This document shows positions 49,178-59,725 of a stretch of DNA of 60,000 bases, one piece after another; within the stretch, counting starts at the first letter, position 1; each line of letters starts with the position of its first letter. This DNA is from Symsagittifera roscoffensis (lineage: Eukaryota; Xenacoelomorpha; Acoela; Convolutidae). The position numbers were made by a program, and so were the translations under genes. The stretch covers positions 42,238,395 to 42,298,394 of the forward strand of contig NC_087062.1 of assembly GCF_963678635.1 (NCBI RefSeq), given 5' to 3'. The notes under the pieces are model-generated. The model saw nothing but the letters and a program-made list of their open reading frames with translations. It was not told where the DNA came from and searched no databases.

Positions 49178-49473
49178 GCAAACCAGGCCAACAATCATTG
49201 AGCAGACACCAGTAAAGCCGAAAAAAACTTACTAGTTAAAAAAAACTTTATAAATTTCAAATTTCAATTAACCTTGTAGTAACTAGTTCCCAGCCAGTAG
49301 TTAAATTTAAAATTTAAATTTTCAATTTGAATTTGAAGAGCATGTCAGGTGAAGAGCAGGTTAAGGGATTCAATTGATTTTGTTAAACTAGTTGTTAACC
49401 CGAAAAAAGTCTAAATTCCGATTTGATATTGCTTGCTAATCGCAAGCGTAAAAATAACAGTGAAACGTTTAGT
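49178..49473. repeat. Direct repeat of about 290 bp, copy 2
   Basis: Matches 48698-48985, with an 8-base insertion (ATTTCAATT region) and a few substitutions. Confidence 0.88.
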
Positions 49474-52400
49474 AAAAATCTGAGTCCGTAAATTGATGAA
49501 GCAATCGGACGACTGTCAATTGCAGTTATAGTGGTATACCTAGAAATATCCATACTTTGGAAATAGAGAAAAAAACGACAAACAAGCAGACAAACAAAAG
49601 TCCGGCATTTCAATTTTTTCCGAAAAAAATTAATTTCATACAAACCGTGTTCGAACAAACCGTGTTCGAACTCCAGAATTAAGGGTGCAAAACAGCCGTG
49701 AGAAATGGAAAATGGTTAACGAACAAGGAAACATTTTTTAAAAAACAGTTTTCAATAGTACTCCAAGTACCACACCAATACTTTCATATTTCAAAAACGC
49801 TACTATGAAAAAATTAACCACGCTGAACTGTCAATTTAACCACGTCTAAAAATGTATAATAAACAAGGATAGCCGGTTACTGTGCCAGTGGCACAGAATG
49901 TTCCGAACAATTTATCAAAAAATACAAAAAAAAACAATTTTTAAAGTTAGGGTAGTTTTTTTTTCAAAAAGGCGCCAAAAGTACTAAAAAAAACAACGTC
50001 ACTAGAGTTCAACTCAGTTTTTACGTTTTAAATTCAGCTTTTTGTAAGCTTTCGAGCCATTAAAATAATCTATTGTAAGCCTGCTCACTCGCTTTATTCG
50101 CTCGAATTAAGACGAAAACTAAAAATTTCCAAAACTGGTCAAAACTAGCTGAAACTTCATATGCAAAAAAAAAGTAAATAATAAAAAAAAGCAAAATTTT
50201 TTAAAAAAATTGCGCTTTCGTTATTGGGGAATTTAAATTGCATTTTATTTACGTAATAGGCTTCAGTTATTTTTAAAACGCCATAAGTCGAACCGCCGTC
50301 ATATAAAAGTGAACGCGAAATGATTCTAAAACTCGCTGAAGAAAAGCAGAGAGAACACACGACCTAGATAGGTGAAAACTCGCGGTCGTTTTCTAACACT
50401 GATAAGTCCGCCAAAAATACTGAATTTGAACCTTCGAACCTTAGAAAACGATTGTTATATTTTCGATTGCTACGATTGATATATTTTCAATTTGCCCTCG
50501 CGTATTTATGGTAGGCACTTATTAAACAGCACTAATTTGAAAAAACTTTTTGACAATTTTTTAAAACTATGGCTGGAACTCTCTGTGCTACTTCCTCAGT
50601 AAACGGCTATTCTTTCTTATCAAAATTACTCTTGTTCAGGAGTATATTTTATGCAAAAGAATAAGTAAATTGGCTTGTTTTTCCTAAAACAATTTTCTCT
50701 TGATAATTTGATGCCGATAGCCGATGAAGGCAGAAAAAAATCCAACAACGCATAAGGATTTCATGACTCATGGGCGAAAATTTGAGCGCAAAAAACTCGA
50801 AACATACCATCAGATAGGACAATAACGCAGGCGAAATAAACGCCTTACCCATTAGCAGATGTAAGTTTTTGATGGAGTTTAATTCTTCGAATATTTTTTC
50901 ATTTTTTGGTAAATTTTAAATTGCTGTTTAGTAAAAACGTAATATAATCAATTCTCCAAGCATCTAGTTAGCATAGAGAAGCTTATTTTGTCACTTCGAT
51001 CCTCAAAACTGCTGCACCTGTATCTTGAACAATTCGGAATAGAAAAGGTTTAATTTTCATTTAGACCTAAACAAAATCAATAATTTTTTATCTCGACAAC
51101 CTAGTCTTTATAGGGGACAAATATTGGAAGGAAGTGAGAAAATATCTAAGGGAAAGTCAAACTTGTTGAAAAGGGTTCTACCCTTCTTGATTCTATCCTT
51201 CTTAAGTTTGTTGGATTACGTAAGAGGCTCACTTTGATAGTTTTGATAGCAATTGAAGCGATAATTTAGGCGTTTTTTATTGACTAAAACACACAAAATA
51301 TATCGTTTTAGGAGTATAAGTTTGCGCGGAAACTCGCAAATCAAATTGAATCAAAATATTGCTGCTTAATGTTTAGGCAAGTTGTCTTCATCTTTGTTCA
51401 CCTAAGGTTAACACAACTTGAAGAAAAACGCATTTTAAATTTTGTCCGAAAAAAACCGCGCACGTTTTTTTCCTCACTTTCAACGAAAAGTGAAAAAACG
51501 AAGAGCAAAAGTTTTTGAAATCACGCAACAAATTAACGACATTCAGACAATGGTAAAAAACGCTTCTCGTTTGATGAGTGACCATTCAGTTTGTGAAAAA
51601 TTTTAAATAATATGATCGGATTGTCAAAACCTTGCTTCTGCATCAAGGTAATTTCTTAAAATCTGGACTAAAAAGCAATTTTTCTGTCATAATTCTGTAA
51701 ACCTTGGATATTATAAAGCATGACAAATATTTTAGCAACTCAGTTAATTGGCTGATAAGCCACTGCGCAAAACAAACAAGAGATTTTTTGAAATGGGAGT
51801 AACAGATTTCTCATCCATTTTAAATTAACTTATTATATCGAATTGCAGAATAAAACATGCTCTTTAGGATAATGAGCAGATAATAACTGAAGATGACATT
51901 TCAAAGCAATCAAATCCTCTTGAAATTTTTCGTAAAAAAATAAAACTTCTTGAAAAAAACCATTTCTGCTTTAATAATAATTTGAGCTTGCCAACCACCA
52001 TTGAGTTTAAAACAATCTAACCTAGAAAAAAATGAAACAAGTAAGAATAATATGAAAAAAATGATCAAAAAATTCAACGAAAAAGAAATGCGCAAAACGC
52101 ATCAACTCAACTAGCTGCAACAAAAAGATTTCCAGTCAGTCTGAAAATATTTGATAATTTTCATATTTTACTCTTCTTTTCGACAGAGCGTCTGGAGTTT
52201 GATTTCAAGTTTACTTGATAGCTATTCAAAAACTTCAATATTCAAAAAATTTCTGCAAAGAAACTGAAATTTTTTTAATGATTTTTTTTTCGATTTGCTA
52301 TTCATTTTTCAAAATAAACTGTTTTCCAATTAGCCTATTCTAATATGACTGTTGAATACGCGTTATTTCTATTATTTCAATCAGATCTTTATCACACCCT

Positions 52401-53780
52401 GCAGAAACACGACACTAATTTGACAAAACTTTTTGACAATTTTTCAAGGCTATGACGGAGCACTCCGTGCTACTTGCACAGTAAACGGCTAACCTTTTTA
52501 TCAAATTTACTTTTGTTCGGGAGTATATTTCACGCAAAAGAATAAGTAAATTGGCTTGTTTTTCCCAAATAATTTCATCCTGATAAGTTGATGCAGATAG
52601 CTGATGAAGACGGAAAAAAATTCAACTAAGCATAAGGATTTTATGACTCATGGGCGAAGATTCGAGCGCAAAAAACTCAAAATATACCATCAGATAGGAC
52701 AATAACGAAAGCACAACAAACGCCTTACCCATTAACAGATGTAAATTTTTGATAGAGTTTAATTCTTCGAATATTTTTTTCCTTTTTTAGTAAATTTTAC
52801 ATTGCTGTCTAGTAACAAACGTAAATATTTGGATATCCAAGCATCTATTTAGCAAAAAAAGCTAATTTCACCACTTTGATCCCCAAACCTGCTGATCCTG
52901 TATCTTCAAAACTTTCGAATAGAAAAGTTTTAATTTTCATTTAGATCCAAACAAAATCAATATTTTTCAATCTCGATAACATAAGTCTTTATAGGGGACA
53001 AATATTGGAAGGAAGTAAGAAAAATCTAAGGAAAAGTCAAGTTTATTCAAAACGGTATTTTGCAAATCACAATTCTCCGAAACAGCAATGCACACACCAT
53101 GTGCCTAGAAATTAGCACTCTTTAACGGCAGTTGAAGGTCTAATCACAAAATTGGTTCTAATTCTGAGTCATTCGAAAACATTCAAATATAGAGCAGGTA
53201 AAATATATAGCATTTATAAAATCTCTTAGTATGAAAAAGCACTTTTCTTTTGCATTTTATACAAAGGAAAATATTAACCATAGAAGTGTCCTAATCACCT
53301 TATTTCTATTGACCAGATATTATTCATGAAATTAATTGAACTAAATGGACTTGATTCAGTTTTTAGGACAGCGCAATACCGGAAAACAAAGTATACTTCT
53401 AACAAAAATAGGAAATATGGGTCAGAGTGAAAAGCAAAACGAGTCAGGAAAATGAATATTAAGTTTATCAAATATTATGTGCAGTTAATTTAGTTTACTT
53501 TAGTTTAATTATTATTCAAGATAGCAAATATGATGAAGCTCGAAAAGAGGATACTGGGAGTCGCATTCAATTAACAGAGAAACAATTACCAGTAGTCACG
53601 TTTCAATCCAACTTAGCTTAATCTTAAACCCACAAGTAAAAAATTCTGATGAAAAATGGCAATGTTTGGAATCCTTACAAAGCCTATGCAGGCATTGGTG
53701 ATTGTGATCAATTTCTCGAGCTTCGCCATTTCACAAATAAGAGGGTAGGAGTTGGTTCTTTCGGACATGTATCAACATGG
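49474..53780. repeat. Gene-free stretch with family C 5' part and a diverged 600-bp direct repeat
   Basis: Family C starts at 49868. About 50530-51130 and 52420-53040 are diverged direct copies (offset about 1880) and include a reverse-orientation family C start (AGCCGTTTACTG on the minus strand). A weak CCTTGC hairpin lies at about 51629. No coding exon recognised. Confidence 0.6.
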
Positions 53781-53784
53781 ACAG

Positions 53785-53985
53785 AAAAGTGAGGGCAAGG
53801 AAGGGCAACAAGAATGGAAGATTCAAGTGTTGTTAGGAAGGTGGGGAGATGAGGGGGGAAAGTAGACAGTGAGAGGCAGGGGGAAGGGGGTCAAATAAGT
53901 CAGAGAAAAGAGAAAGTAGGGATGACAAAAAGGGACTAGTAGGGTAGGAAAGGAAAGGAAAGAAAGACACTCTGCTATAACAGTA
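53785..53985 (+). other. Purine-rich strand tract
   Basis: About 200 bases are strongly A/G-biased on the + strand, with blocks such as GGGGGAAGGGGG and GGAAAGGAAAGGAAAG. No gene is seen. Confidence 0.7.
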
Positions 53986-54793
53986 TAATCTTGAGAGCAC
54001 TAACAAGTAACAAGAGAATGACTTGTCTTTGACAGGGTGTTTCGTTTCGCACACCAACCATCAGTCTCAAATGAATTATCGTGGCGGGGCAGGAGAAGAC
54101 GACAAGTCATTGTTGTTCTATCGGGCATCAAAATACAACAAAGCAAAATAAAGAAAGAACTATCAAAAATGAACAACCAAACACAATAGTATATAAAACC
54201 AAGCTGAAAAGTCAAATCCATCAGCACATCGCAGAACAGATTCTCATGAAGTAAGTGATAATCCAAATCAAACCATAAAACAGGAAATTTATTATAAATA
54301 AATACATACTAAATTTAGCGCCAATGTTGTGAAACAATGATAACTTCTCTGAATCGAGTCGCACTCGAACGTTATTCATATTCATCTTCCGGTCGACTTG
54401 GTAGAAACACGTTAGATTAGACTAGCAAAAAGAAACTAGGTGATTTATTTGGTTGTAAAGAGTAATACGTCCACTAATGAAATTTAGACGTGATAATTCG
54501 TATCCACAAATCTAATCGAATTTAAAAATCACCAAAATTAACGAAACTGCAAACAAATCCAAATATTGTTGTTAAACTGTGCAAGTTTTAAACTATCTTC
54601 GATTCCAGAAAGAAACCGAACCAATCAATGATATCAAAAATAACTACAGGTAATTAATTATTAAGAAGAAAATTACATAATACTACTCGATTATCTATCT
54701 ATCAATTTGTTAATTAATAGTCAGTCGCAGCACTTACAAAAAATTAAAGCATATTTTAAATAGCCAAGTTTCATTCAACGCTTCTCACTTCAG
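53986..54793. other. Stretch downstream of the NHL gene
   Basis: No coding exon recognised. An 88-codon minus-strand ORF at 54000-54266 is hydrophobic and Cys-rich but has no splice or family support. Confidence 0.5.
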
Positions 54794-54799
54794 TTTATT
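54794..54799 (-). promoter_or_regulatory. Candidate poly(A) signal of the NHL gene
   Basis: AATAAA on the minus strand, 78-83 bases past the stop codon. Confidence 0.6.
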
Positions 54800-54876
54800 T
54801 CGGCACTTCCAACCACGTAATCCTTTCGTTTTTTTTTCACGTTTTCCTTTTCCGTTCGCGTGGTGGCTTTTTCTGT

Positions 54877-55187
54877 TCACAGATATTTCTCGATGACAAC
54901 TACAGATCCAAATTCGGACATCACAACAATCTGGTTGTCGCCTTTGGGCACAGCGCAGATTGGCCTGGCGAACTGGAGAGCTCTTCCATGGAGCACCCGG
55001 ATGAGTTTTCCTTGTCTTGAGATAACCTGCACCTGTTGGTAGTAGTTGTCTACAGTGATCAAATTTCCAGCAAGGTCGAAGTTGATCTGCTTCAGTCGTT
55101 TGAAGCTCGTATTCTCTCGTACCGGAAACTTCCACTTGTGTCGTCCATTGCGATCGTACAAGTAGATCAAGTTATCCTCCGCATTTC
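54877..55187 (-). CDS. NHL gene, last exon: final blades and C-terminus
   Basis: Acceptor ATAATTAG, two bases completing a Gly codon, 102 residues and TAA-class stop. This is the clearest NHL-like segment, with 'V.VISRQGKL' and a closing strand 'QIVVMSEFGSVVVIEKYL'. Confidence 0.85.
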
Positions 55188-57324
55188 CTAATTATATACT
55201 AACAGATCACGAACACGAAATCTAATTTGTTTCTCGTGAGAAGCACTTATGTTTCGTCAAAAAAGGGAAACTAGCATAAATAAAGGCTAGTAAACTTAAT
55301 TGGCTTGGTTGGCATTAATTTGGATTTCTTTTTTTTCGAATGGTAGTCATGATATACCCAAACATCTCCTTAATTAAGGAAAGCCTCTTATGTTACTCAG
55401 CTCACCCAATGCAATGAAGCCAGTAGCGGACACAGCCATATGACTGATCATGAAATTGGCGTTGAAGAGGAGGTTGAAGCGAGTCTCCCTCCATTTGGAC
55501 ATTCTGGTGCCGAACTCGGAAGTGATGGCATGTTGCTCATACACATTCATGCTCTTTGTACTTAGGATTATCTGTCCAGTTGGGGAGGTGCAAACATCAT
55601 GGATTCTCTCGTTTATTGGCAGGTCCGGAACGAAGGGACTCTTATCCATTAGATCCTGCAACAAACTAATCGTTAATTATTCGCCTCATTAATTAGTTAA
55701 TGCCAAATTGTTGCGTGTCGGTGACCTTGGGCAGTTTAATCTGGCCTTTGTAGATTAAATAGATTGTAACACTGATTTACCGGGTGAAACCAGCTAAAAA
55801 CTATTTCCAATGTCCAAGTGAGCAGTTTGAAAGTAGGCTACATTATTTATTTGCCCGAAAAGATATTGCAAACAATTTCGCATTATGTATAGTTCTATCA
55901 TATCGAATGTCAGCCACGTGTAACAATTAACAAGAATTCAAAACTAAACTATTATCACTTCTAAAATCTTTTTTAAATGAACATTTAGCAACAGAAATTT
56001 TTTGACTTCCTTTTTTGACTTCTTACCTTACCAGTTGATTTAACTTTGTGTACTGAAGCGAAACACTCGATATACGAGCACACTTTCTAAAAAGCGATCA
56101 AGTTTTAAGGTTCAAAACCACGCCCAAATGAAACTTCAATTATTTTGCCAAAAAAACATTTTCTGCACGGTCAATTATGCATTTTTATCTGCACGGTCAA
56201 TCATGAACTTTTATCTGCTATGGCTAATTGACATAATTCTTTAGGGTAAACGCTATTAATAGAACTGAAATTAGTGTACGTACTTTGTCGACGAAGTAAA
56301 GCTCGCATGCTGCTCTTTCGTTCTCTTCCACGAGTAACATAGTGTTGTTAGTGAGAGTGTGCACTCCCACTGGACTGGCGGTGAAGCCCTTATTGTTCGT
56401 CCCAATGTACCTGCCCACTGAGATGTCGAACGACTTGATCCACTCGTTCCTCTTGTCAATCACTGCGAAGTCCTCTCCCAACAGGGCACAGTCACGGATG
56501 TCGGTGAACTTGTCGAAGGTCGGGTTCACCACTTGGAAACGCAGAATAACCTACAAAAAAGAATCTCTTAGATGGGGCTTTTCTGGGAAATAGGAATCTT
56601 TTTGCGCATAATTAACTTAATCCCAGTACCCAAGAAAACTATTTACTTGATTTCGATACCTTACGAAAAAGGAGAAACTTATGATCGCTCGAAAAATGAC
56701 TGGAATTGGCAGGAAACAGTCGTAAACTATCAAATGAAAGTAATATTTCTTAAACATTTTAGGTGCTAAAGATAACGACATTGTTAGTTGTTTGATAATC
56801 ACCTACCTGAGCATTGTTTCTCACATCTGAGTAAGTGCTCTAAAAACAAAAAAAAAACTGATTCAACTAGTACACATTGGGATACGAATCAAAGATGTGT
56901 CTGTACCAACCTGAGCGGAATTGTGAGGATTTGGACTGCTTGTTCCCATAACTGTCGACATCGGCATCTGGCGCCTTATGGGAGAATCCTTACTGGAGGA
57001 ACAAGTCGAACCCGTATCGTCCAGCGAGTATGACGTCATTGCAGCTGCTATTAAGTCACTTCCAGCTGCGGTCGAACTGATGACTGAAATTGTGTCGTCT
57101 CCTCGCATACCGACTGAAGAAGGATCTTCGCTGAACATGACACTGTCCAGACTCTTGTGAGAAACAGCTGGGGATAACTCGACAGCAACTGCGGCTGCTG
57201 AAGATGGGATTTCGGTTTGAACCACGTTTACTGGAGCTCTAGTGTCAACATATTCTCCACATGTTCCATTGCTGAGAAACTCTTTCACCAGCTCAGAGAA
57301 AGCGTCCAAATCGACAGCAGAAGT
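54877..57324 (-). CDS. NHL-repeat (beta-propeller) protein, 3' part of gene
   Basis: Exons in order: 57324-56911, 56839-56807, 56550-56284, 55655-55406, 55187-54877. All joins are in phase (0, 0, 0, 1), giving about 424 visible residues. The first exon is a Ser/Thr/Ala-rich, probably disordered linker. A 33-nt microexon follows. The last three exons carry blades of an NHL-type propeller, as in TRIM-NHL proteins. Good examples are FAVIDKRNEWIKSFDISVGR and NLIYLYDRNGRHKWKFPV, then GNLITVDNYYQQVQVISRQG and QIVVMSEFGSVVVIEKYL at the C-terminus. NHL propellers in relatives bind RNA or protein. No RING, B-box or coiled coil is in the window; those exons would lie upstream, past 57.3 kb. A partner or tandem-propeller protein other than TRIM is equally possible. 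Confidence 0.75.
55406..55655 (-). CDS. NHL gene exon: propeller blades
   Basis: Acceptor TTGTTGCAG, donor TTGG-GTGAGC; phase 0 in, 1 out. Encodes ERIHDVCTSPTGQIILST and MAVSATGFIALG, typical blade strands. Confidence 0.82.
55692..56220 (-). other. Intron of the NHL gene
   Basis: No feature other than a small duplicated motif near 56166-56212 (TGCACGGTCAATYATG). Confidence 0.6.
56284..56550 (-). CDS. NHL gene exon: propeller blades
   Basis: 89 codons, phase 0 to 0. Acceptor TTTTGTAG, donor AAA-GTACGT. Encodes FDKFTDIRDCALLGEDFAVI and SFDISVGRYIG, with alternating hydrophobic strands, and a third strand NTMLLVEE. Confidence 0.8.
56807..56839 (-). CDS. NHL gene, 33-nt microexon
   Basis: Between a T-rich acceptor (GTTTTTAG) and a GTAGGT donor. 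Encodes STYSDVRNNAQ, in phase with both neighbours and skippable in frame. The short ORF continuity and strong sites support it. Confidence 0.65.
56911..57324 (-). CDS. NHL gene, first visible exon: Ser-rich linker
   Basis: Acceptor TTTTCCTAG; 138 codons, phase 0 at both ends. Starts TSAVDLDAFSELVKEFLSNG, a short helix-prone piece, then a low-complexity Ser/Thr/Ala segment with SPIRRQMPMS. Ends GCTCAG-GTTGG. Confidence 0.75.
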
Positions 57325-57935
57325 CTAGGAAAATGACCGCAAAATAAACATGACTCTTAACGCGTACTCAAATTTAGAAAACCATGAACATAGCCAAGAG
57401 ACAGCTTATAAAGAGTCATGAACGCAAGTGGAACCTGATCTAAACTACATTTTATTATTGGATAAATTAGATATTTTATCACTATAAAATATTTAATATT
57501 AACCAATCATATTCATCTAACTAACAACCCACTTATTTGTAAGTGCTGAAATTACTTAAAATTTCAGCACCAGAGAGATTTGAATTTAACTTAGAAATTA
57601 GTTACCCCTCCAAGAAAACTTCAGCAGTCGCAATAAGCCAGTATACTCTAGATCTATTAAGCCTAGCAGAGACTAGTTAAACACCCTGAGACTAGTAGAT
57701 GTAAGAGTAAGATTAGGATCGGTATTAGACTAACAAGTTGCACGAATCTATCCGGCCGAAAATAAGATAGCGTGACGAGCAGACGGTGTACCCGTCCGAA
57801 ATTACTCTATGAGTTATACACCCCTAACACATAACTCATCTGGTGCGACCATAAGTCTCGAATAAAGACCTTAAAAAACAAAGTAGCTTAAAATTAACCA
57901 AAAATAGATTAGAAAATAGACAAAACATTTTCAAA

Positions 57936-58169
57936 ATGTTACACGACAATAACTTAATTGAAATGTCTCTACGACTCAATAGATCACAGCCGCTATTCCG
58001 CAAAATACGAGAACTACCCGGTATTGGAAAAAGACCTCGGACAAGAGACGACATACGACTACATAGAAACTTACCATTTAGTTTCATGGTCGTACGGCAA
58101 AAGCCAACACAAACTTTTATATTTAGAATCTTACTAGCAATGAATTTAGATTTTCATTTGCAAACATAA
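57936..58169 (+). CDS. Short basic ORF of 77 codons in the element-like region
   Basis: ATG to TAA, starting MLHDNNLIEMSLRLNRSQPL, Arg/Leu-rich with RELPGIGKRPRTRDDIRLHR. Same A-ending codon preference as the ORF at 59264. No domain recognised. It could be an exon or a real small gene of the element. Confidence 0.35.
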   Translation: MLHDNNLIEMSLRLNRSQPLFRKIRELPGIGKRPRTRDDIRLHRNLPFSFMVVRQKPTQTFIFRILLAMNLDFHLQT

Positions 58170-58491
58170 AATCCTTGAAGGAAATCTTCAATGATTATTT
58201 CAGGCGCTAGATAAAAATATTATTGTTCAATAACGATTGATAAAAAGATCTCAAATCGTTCCCCCAATTCTGCAGTAATATATAAAACATATTTGAAAAA
58301 ATATTTATTGAAAACAAAAATAAAAATTAGTAGCATGACAATAATTTGTTAGTATATATAAATCATCCTGTTGTTCCAGCTTCATCACCTAAACTTAACA
58401 GCAATCATAAATCAACTAATATCATCAAAAACTAAAACCTTTTACCAAATAAATTTAAATTATTTTAAACTTAATTTTATTTCATATTAAA

Positions 58492-58827
58492 CCAGATCAT
58501 CAAGGCTTTCCTTGGATCTAACTCAATTTTCTATCTTATAAATTTTAAATTCTGATCATCAAAGCTTAGCCTTGGATAAAAAAAACAATTTTGTTCTCCC
58601 CCACCCACTTATCAAGTGTCTAACGACCTCAAACGTCGATTCACTATCCAACGATTCACTATCCACCAGATCATCAAGGCTTTCCTTGGATCTAACTCAA
58701 TTTTCTATCTTATAAATTTTAAATTCTGATCATCAAGGCTTATCCTTGGATCAAGAAGAACAATTTTGTTCTCCCCCACCCACTTATCAAGTGTCTAACG
58801 ACCTCAAACGTCGATTCACTATCCAAC
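58492..58827 (+). repeat. Two tandem 174-bp units with palindromic GATC-CAAGG hairpins
   Basis: Copy 1 at 58492-58665, copy 2 at 58666-58827. The hairpin GATCATCAAGG...CCTTGGATC occurs at 58495-58518, 58554-58577 (one change), 58669-58692 and 58728-58752, i.e. twice per unit. Confidence 0.85.
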
Positions 58828-59263
58828 CTTTTCAAAAGACCCAGGACTAATAGAAATTTTTAATCACGCTAACCATTCAAATTAGGCTAAATAGTGAAGA
58901 ACTTCGGTTATTCATCCTTCACTTGAACCCTCCTCTTACCTGACCCAGGATAAATCTTAAACTTAGTAAGTTTAAAATAGTATCTAACGAACTACTTGCG
59001 TTCTAATTATACCTGATTCTTGTGGATCGATTTCCTATTCTCCAACCCTTGAACACAATCACTACCCCTAAGTAAGATTAAGTAAGTTAACACCTTAACT
59101 TAGACTAGCCACGAGAAAGTAAAATCATTCTTCGGAATCGATATGTTTTTCTCTCCAACCCTGAACAAAAAGACCCAGGTTAAGCTAACCAAAAAATCGT
59201 AAGGACTAACAGTCTAGGAAAATTAAAATCACTTAACTTCTTGCATCCCTCATCCTAAACCTT
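58828..59263 (+). other. AT-rich stretch between the hairpin repeats and the ORF at 59264
   Basis: No ORF. AAAAGACCCAGG occurs at about 58846 and 59168, with loosely similar surroundings. May be a leader or non-coding part of the element. Confidence 0.4.
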
Positions 59264-59725
59264 ATGTTATTGAAAAATTTAGGAAATAAACAAACAATCG
59301 TATTACACAATTGTGAAATAGACAACCAAAAATACGATCTTGTAATAACCCCGCATACACAAACAGTTGAATACATTCGAACAAAACGACAAACAATAAA
59401 AAGAAAAATTATAAGTAAACAAAGACAGATAACACGAAAAAGATTTTCAAAAAATAGAAATGCATTCTCCGAATCAGAAGTCAGTAGTCTAGACGCACTA
59501 TACAAATTAAAAGAATCAGTAAATAAAAATTGCCCAATCCATGATCAGTTATATTTTTCCGATTCAGAAACAGCTTCAAACTCATCAAAAAGAGGAAAAA
59601 GAAGAATAAAAAAGATATATAAACACAAACCAGTACATCTATACAATTGGAATCAACCAATTAGACATATTGATAATTATATATTAGCAGTTATCAAACG
59701 AAAAAATGAGCAACACTCGAAGTGA
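59264..59725 (+). CDS. Basic 153-codon ORF of unknown function
   Basis: ATG at 59264, TGA at 59723-59725. Highly basic centre (about residues 40-70, Lys/Arg/Gln-rich), a later acidic-serine/basic patch (SDSETASNSSKRGKRRIKK), and a C-terminal segment HLYNWNQPIRHIDNYILAV. The same frame stays open after the TGA to the window end. Codon use is strongly A-ending. I do not recognise the family. It could be a nucleic-acid-binding structural or replication-type protein of a mobile element; that is inference from charge alone. Confidence 0.5.
   Translation: MLLKNLGNKQTIVLHNCEIDNQKYDLVITPHTQTVEYIRTKRQTIKRKIISKQRQITRKRFSKNRNAFSESEVSSLDALYKLKESVNKNCPIHDQLYFSDSETASNSSKRGKRRIKKIYKHKPVHLYNWNQPIRHIDNYILAVIKRKNEQHSK

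Noticed and set aside
49395-49658. Minus-strand ORF partly shared with 48909-49112
   Set aside because: The shared part is only the 290-bp direct repeat; the rest is unrelated.
54000-54266. Hydrophobic Cys-rich 88-codon ORF
   Set aside because: No homologous pattern, no signal of splicing, and it lies past the NHL poly(A) signal.
54785-55135. 116-codon ORF overlapping the last NHL exon in another frame
   Set aside because: It is a shadow of the real exon; the correct frame is fixed by phase and propeller pattern.
56978-57160. + strand ORF over the Ser-rich NHL exon
   Set aside because: Antisense shadow of a coding exon with no splice support.
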